Program-made: the position numbers and the translations under genes | Shown: in pieces, positions 57,781 through 64,000 of the stretch | How the letters are laid out: the number at the start of each line of letters is the position of its first letter | How positions within the stretch are numbered: position 1 is the first letter of the stretch | Source: Brassica napus | Lineage: Eukaryota > Streptophyta > Magnoliopsida > Brassicales > Brassicaceae | Reading direction: 5' to 3' | Assembly (NCBI RefSeq): GCF_020379485.1 | Contig: NC_063437.1 | Coordinates: 19,927,726 to 19,991,725 of the forward strand | DNA: 64,000 nucleotides | Notes under the pieces: generated by a model | The model's database searches: none | Seen by the model: only the letters and a program-made list of their open reading frames with translations | Told to the model about the DNA's origin: nothing

Positions 57781-60700
57781 ATGGAGGCTGCAAAAGTCTA
57801 CACACAAGATGGCACCGTCGACCTCCAAGGCCGTCCCGTCCTCGCGTCCAGGACCGGCCGTTGGAAGGCTTGCTCATTCCTCCTCGGTATAGAGTAATCT
57901 CAAGTCACTATTCTCAATATATTGTACCAGCTAAATGAGTTTAATGGATTAAAAAGCATATTAATTGCTTCTGTTTAATTGATTCTAAATCTTTATTTAG
58001 TCTTGTATGTGTATGTGAAGGGTATGAAGCGTTTGAGCGGATGGCGTTTTATGGAATAGCTTCGAACTTGGTGAATTATTTGACAACAAGACTACACGAA
58101 GACACGATCTCTTCGGTTAGAAATGTGAATAATTGGTCCGGTGCCGTTTGGATCACGCCGATAGCCGGAGCGTACATCGCTGACTCATACATCGGCCGCT
58201 TCTGGACTTTTACTGCCTCCTCTCTCATCTACGTCCTGGTATTTCTACAATCCCTTTTTCTTTCTTTTATTTTGGGAATTAAACTGCGACTTAAATTAAC
58301 GAAACTATATAGTAACTATTTCACAACGTTCAGAAGGAAAAAAAAGTATATATGCAGTTATACAATCTCTCTATTTTGCTTATGACAATTTAAGTTTCTG
58401 CTTTAGTTAACTGCCCGTTTAAAGTTAAATTTGTCCCAAACCCCAGTGGTGTGTTCTTGAATTTTTATATTTCTAAAGTCTTATTTTTTCCTTAATAATG
58501 GTATGTGTCTGATTTTCCTTCCATTTTTATATTTACTTTATGAAAAATTGTTTTGTTTCGTCATGATAAAGTACTAGAGATGTGTGTGTTTGTCGAGTTC
58601 TGGACGTACGATCAGATATGGTCCGTGAATATTTATCCAAGAAGACAATGCCACAGAAAATATAATTTGGATTTTTTTATTCGACGTATTAAATATATTA
58701 AGGATAATATGAATATCCTAGTTTTTGTTGAAGTGGATATATGTAGAGAATATTACTAAGAAGGATCATAATTTCCATATATATTTAAATTCTCATTTTT
58801 AAGAGAATTTTTTAAAGTATGAGAAATATTCCCATATATTGAATAAATCAAACTTTTAAAATATATATAATTTTATCAAGATACTTAATATTTACGATCA
58901 GTTAGTAGATATCGTATACTTAAAATTGAAATTCTCCCATTCTAATATCGTATATTAATAAGGGATCTATTAATAATTACAAGTTAATTTACGAATGAGC
59001 AGAATTGAGTATTTATAGATTGAATTGCGTATATATGTATGTGTAGCAGTTAATGTTACGCAATAAATGAAATGATAGGTTTGGTGCAGATTTACTAAAC
59101 TTAAACAAAAGTAAAGTTTATATTTCTGTATGACAGTTAATGGGTTTTTACATCACCTTGACGGCTGTTTGACAGCACTTATGAGATATTCATCTGTTGT
59201 TTCAGAATGCCGTTAAAAGACATTTACAAATGTAGTTATTTCTTACAAAACTAGAATACCTTTCTGATCATTTGGCACTTATATACAGATTTAAATAACC
59301 ACAGGCTTGAGGTCTAACACGTTTCTCTGCGTCTACGTAGACGACGTGTCGGAGTTTAAGCCACCAGTTAACGCAAACTCCATTTATTTATTTTTGAAAT
59401 TTGCTTAATGTTCGTCTGATACGTTGTTTTCCGTACATATTCAAGAGGGCCCACAATTTCCACTTTCCTTCAATTTTATTGGTTTTCCAGTAAACACGTA
59501 TCTTATCAAGATCTATATAAAATATATGAGAAAAATAAACTTATCAGCCCCAATCACGAAATGACTTTTGTTAGATCACATCTTATCATGACATATAAAA
59601 AGAAAAACTCAATAACCAGTCAATAGTTTATCCAAGTCGATGAACATTTGATTCCCTGACTATTGAGACTGACATGACTCATGAAGTGCCTTCGACCGAT
59701 TAATTGCACGTACTTCCTCGATTCAATACTATTTCAAACGCCAAACTTATTAAAATGTAAACACAAAGATTAATTCCTATAATTTTTTTTGAACTGATTT
59801 TTTTTGAACTGATTAATTCCTATAGTTACATTTACAGTTACAAGAAATTTGGATTTACACACCAGAGATGGTTCTTAAAAAGATGAAAACAAACAAAACT
59901 ATATAACTAACACACGATATGTCTACATTTTGAGATCTAGATCATGTTTTTGTTTGCAGGGGATGATTCTCTTAACAATGGCGGTAACAGTAAAATCCTT
60001 AAGACCAACATGCACAAACGGGGTATGCAACAAGGCATCCTCTTTGCAAATAGCATTTTTCTACACGTCTCTCTATACCATAGCCATTGGAGCAGGTGGA
60101 ACAAAACCAAACATTTCCACATTTGGAGCAGACCAATTCGATAATTATAGCATTGGAGAGAAAAAACAAAAGGTTTCATTCTTCAATTGGTGGATGTTCA
60201 GCTCCTTCTTGGGTGCATTATTCGCGACATTAGGACTTGTCTACATCCAAGAGAATCTTGGATGGGGTTTAGGTTATGGCATCCCTACCGTAGGACTCTT
60301 GGTTTCTCTCGTTGTGTTCTATATCGGAACACCATTTTACAGGCATAAGGTCATTAAATCAGACAATATAGCTAAAGATTTGGTTAGAGTCCCTATTGTG
60401 GCATTCAAAAACCGAAAGCTTCAATGTCCTAGTGACATTTTGGAGCTTCATGAGTTTGACTCCCATTATTACAAAAGCACTGGTAAACGTCAAGTTCATC
60501 AGACTTCCACTTTCAGGTCAGTGTTGCATACCATCTCATCAGTGAATTTAATTCTATTTCAAATTCTGATTCTAAATGGATAATCTTTTTTTTTTTTTTG
60601 CCAATTACAAATGATTACTTCTATTTTTAAAAATTGGAAAAATAAATTAAAAATAGAATGTAAATCAACTTTTAACTCCTTTTTTTTTAAATATCATTTT

Positions 60701-62205
60701 TGCTTATGGCGCATGAAAACATATTGTTATATTATAAAGAAAAAAAATACGCAAGGGGATGCTTGTAGCTTGATTCCTTGACAGAAAATTAAAAACTTCC
60801 AGTAGGACCATTTGATAAAAAAAAATCTACCAAAATTTTGCCTTTGTCTCTGGTGGTAATGACGTGGAACATATGCAATGTTAACTTTTGTTTTTATTTA
60901 TATATATTTTCCAATCTAATGTACTTGCTCTGTAGAATCTTGTATTGGATGGTCCCTAGTTCCACTTTCTCCACGTTAATTTGTCCTCCAATACCGTCCC
61001 ACTACAGTTTCTTGCTAGAATCATTACAAAACAACTTATTAGTATGAAAAACTTAACCCCAAAATATTGAAATGATATCATGTGGGTAGCTTACTTTGTG
61101 GATAATATGTATATTAAGCATCAAACATTAGTTTGGGAACTGATAAGACATACTCCTTCATGTAGGTGCCTACTTTTTATGGCTAAAATAAGTCTAGCTA
61201 TTTTATAGAATCTACATCTAGGAATGTTCACCATTTCACCGACCTTTATTTCTAGACAATTCCTAGAAAAATCTTGGACAAGACATAGAGTCATGTTTTG
61301 AATGAATAAATGAATAATTTGGGTATTGCTATTACAGGTTCTTGGATAAAGCCGCCATTAAGTCATGTTCCAGAGAGTCACCTTGTACGGTGACAAAAGT
61401 GGAAGTGGCAAAGCGGGTACTAGGGCTTACGTTAATATGGCTTGTCACTTTAATCCCAAGCACCTTATGGGCACAAGTCAATACTCTCTTCGTCAAACAA
61501 GGGACCACGCTGGACCGGAAACTCGGATCAGACTTCCAAATCCCTGCGGCTTCTCTTGGAAGCTTTGTTACTCTCTCAATGCTTGTCTCAGTGCCAATGT
61601 ATGACCAATACTTTGTTCCCTTCATGCGCAAGAAAACCGGAAACCCTAGAGGGATCACTATACTCCAAAGGCTAGGGATAGGGTTTGTGATCCAAATTGT
61701 TGCAGTTGCTGTTGCTTCTGCCGTCGAGGTCAAGAGGATGCGCGTAATAAAGGAATTTAATATAACTAGCCCGAAACAAGTTGTGCCAATGAGCATTTTC
61801 TGGCTGCTCCCTCAGTACTCTCTTCTAGGCATTGGGGATGTGTTCAACGCGATTGGTTTGCTTGAGTTTTTCTACGATCAGTCACCCGAGGAGATGCAGA
61901 GCCTTGGAACGACGTTTTTTACAAGTGGAATCGGTCTAGGAAACTTCTTGAACAGTTTCTTGGTGACTATGATTGATAAAATCACGAGTAAAGGGGGAGG
62001 GAAGAGTTGGATTGGGGATAATTTGAATGATTCTAGGCTAGATTACTATTATGGGTTTCTAGTGGTGATTTCGGTTGTGAACATGGGATTGTTCTTGTTG
62101 GCAGCTAGCAAGTATGTCTACAAGAGTGATGATACGAAAGAGTTTGGTGGAGGATGTGTTCAAATGGAGGCCAAGGCCTTAGACACATCTCCTCTTACTC
62201 TTTGA
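57781..62205 (+). CDS. NPF5.1: NRT1/PTR family transporter NPF5.1
   Basis: Four exons: 57781-57886, 58021-58238, 59960-60516 and 61338-62205, all GT-AG and in phase, give 582 residues, the usual NPF length. It is a proton-coupled transporter of the major facilitator superfamily; NPF members carry nitrate, peptides or small metabolites across the plasma or vacuolar membrane. The proton-coupling ExxER motif is EAFER (38-42). Exon 2 has the first membrane segments (AVWITPIAGAYIADSYIGRF). Exon 3 has GAGGTKPNISTFGADQFD, the PTR2 signature, and a long cytosolic loop follows (about 200-300). Exon 4 holds the C-terminal six segments (GIGDVFNAIGLLEFFYDQSP). Intron 2 is long (1,721 bp) and intron 3 is 821 bp. 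The substrate cannot be told from this sequence. Confidence 0.95.
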
Positions 62206-63670
62206 TTGTAACAATGAGAGATCTGTATATATATGGGTTTCTAGAAAATTTGTATGTTGTGGTATTCTGCTTAACATGATATGAATAAAACTTCAGTGTT
62301 TATTCTAATCAACCAATTAATACTTGGAAGAACCAAGTTGTTTCTCAAGTTATGTGGTTTTGTTCTACTTGTTGAACACAAATCGATTGGGTCGCATTTA
62401 TACTAACATTGAAGGATTCACATGATCCTTGTTTTTTAAAAGGCAGATAAAAAATGGTTAATTTGAAACCAACGAGTCTCTGCCTTAAGATTCAACCGAC
62501 GATATAATACTATCAAGTAAAGTTAACGTAGAAACTCTTAACAATTAAATATAGGTTAATCTTATTTTCCCTCGTAGTATTAAGATTCACACGAATGGAA
62601 TCGTACCAAGTGGAATAGTATGTTCCCTTTGGACAGTGGAAAGTTAAGTGACATAGTATGAAGCAATCGTGACACTGGACCAAACGTACATAACATTACA
62701 TCCTATAAGGATTTTATCTTTGAAAGCTTTCTAACCACAAAAGCTCTAGTCAATGGTCTTCAAAATTACGACGAAGGTTTAGGCGATTGAATTTTCTTGT
62801 CTGGCTTCTGAGTCCGACCTTTTCTGTTTTCAATAATATACTAACATGTATCGTATGCGTTTGAATTCCAATGATACATGTCTTGCATAAATATGTTGAT
62901 AATTCGGCAACTATATGTTTTTTTTTTGTCAAATCTCTGAAACGAATTTTTATTTTGCAACTTTTGAACAAACCACATTAACACCCAACAGTGTTTTTGC
63001 ATAAATCTGGTCAGCAATAAGATGGACTAATTAATTCCTTCTTTTGTTGAATAATTCGATACGCTAAGGAAACCACGAAAATAAAATTATAGTATAAACC
63101 TAAATTAAATTAAATGAGTTAGTAATAATTATCATACAGCTGACACTTCACCCAACCAATAAACAGTATGTAACGTATTGTGCAGATCCAAAGCCAGCCA
63201 TCACACAAAATTTGGTGCAAGTAGCCTTTTCTAGAATTAATTAATATTCACTCGGTTTTGTAAAACATTATGTTTTACATTTCACACATATTAAAAAGTA
63301 TTAAATTTTAATCTTAAATATATGATTTCAATGATTAATGGGTTTTTAACTTTTAATCTATCAAAATTTAATAAACAAATTAATTTCTCTGCAATTTACA
63401 ATTTACCATTATTGTCTAATATTTTTTATTTAAATTACATTTTTTGAAATATATTTATTTTCTAAGCATGGATCAATTCGAAATGAAAGGAATATTTTAT
63501 TGCTTGAATTCTAGAGTAACAAAAATAAAAGAAAGAAAATTGGTTAAATATGCATGACTCATTAATTGAATTTAAGATACCCTAGCTAAATTAAAATGCA
63601 CATATGTGTAGTTCAATCCTCACATTAAAAGATAGAGCAGCCATTAAAAGATAGAGCAGCTAAAGACGTT
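62206..63670. other. 3' flank of NPF5.1 and AT-rich intergenic DNA
   Basis: A 3' UTR with aatgag/aataaa-like signals near 62285 follows the stop. Further on I see no coding frame. A 19-bp phrase cattaaaagatagagcagc is repeated in tandem at about 63623-63661. Confidence 0.5.
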
Positions 63671-63674
63671 GTCA

Positions 63675-63800
63675 TCTTTAATAAATAGTTTATTCTTTTG
63701 AATTTATTATATTAATTTTTGGTTATATATAATCTATTATATAATTAACAAAAATTAATATAATATATTCAAAAGGATAAACTATATAAATATTAATCAA
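63675..63800. repeat. Hairpin-forming inverted repeat
   Basis: aatagtttattcttttgaat on the left (from about 63680) pairs with the complement of attcaaaaggataaactat on the right (to about 63787), and the pairing continues inward through tattatattaatttttg / caaaaattaatataata with a loop near 63720-63745. It could be a small foldback element. Confidence 0.7.
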
Positions 63801-64000
63801 TATCATTATCTACAAAATATTATGTATTGTGTTAATATCCAGAAAAATTATTTTCTATCGTTCATTTTTTCTAAAATAAAGTTTTATATATATTCACTAC
63901 GCATATAGTGATAAATATGTGTAAAAATAGTTGCGTCGGCATATGTGGTCGAAACACCTTGTAAGAAAACAAATAAATAGACTTCTACTCTTTTGGTTGA

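Noticed and set aside
59330..59343. Perfect 14-bp palindrome cgtctacgtagacg in NPF5.1 intron 2
   Set aside because: A single short palindrome of this size occurs by chance in a window this long; no second copy nearby.
61332..61796. 154-codon minus frame
   Set aside because: Antisense shadow of NPF5.1 exon 4.

Overview
This is nuclear DNA from a flowering plant of the mustard family, most likely Brassica or a close relative. The genes have short GT-AG introns in AT-rich surroundings. From start to end, the clearly readable genes match an Arabidopsis chromosome 2 series as I remember it (about At2g40400 to At2g40460): RETICULATA-RELATED 5, AVT6D-type amino-acid transporter, SMO4/NOP53, SCREAM-like HLH-ACT protein, two BTB/POZ genes, and NPF5.1. 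That order is recalled, not searched. I saw no RNA genes and no CRISPR arrays.

Layout. 2-2275 (+): 3' part of a RETICULATA-family plastid membrane protein. 2871-4543 (-): broken DC1 zinc-finger gene. 5374-6336 (-): intact cytosolic-type sulfotransferase with three ACGT-core repeats just upstream. 6835-7356: a retroposed LINE scrap with a 14-bp target duplication. 8474-10490 (+): AVT6-type transporter in five exons. 11108-13202 (-): SMO4/NOP53 ribosome-biogenesis protein in ten exons. 17787-19382 (+): SCREAM-like HLH-ACT protein. 21199-24675 (-): two BTB genes, the first dead and the second intact. 25509-26373: decayed gene of a family I do not recognise, with a relic paralogue near 41.2 kb. 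27.2-27.7 kb: BIK1-like kinase fragment.

From about 27 to 58 kb the window is built from local duplications and transposon insertions. The HLH-ACT block (14.3-19.2 kb) was copied to 29.7-35.75 kb without its last exon; that copy carries a LINE and a hAT element. An HSF-DNA-binding-domain-only gene exists in two near-identical copies (28.25-29.3 and 35.89-36.94 kb) and a longer third copy (44.9-45.8 kb) with two such modules. A 5' piece of NPF5.1 lies at 51.15-51.63 kb beside a repeat whose other copy precedes the true gene. A 4,384-bp Helitron (46652-51035) is delimited exactly by comparison with its empty site at 55270/55271. The complete NPF5.1 gene occupies 57781-62205 (+) in four exons.

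The intact genes are housekeeping or transport functions and do not form a pathway. The most unusual content is the small HSF-like family, whose DNA-recognition helix has lost the conserved arginine, and the clear series of insertion and rearrangement events that can be ordered by comparing duplicate copies.
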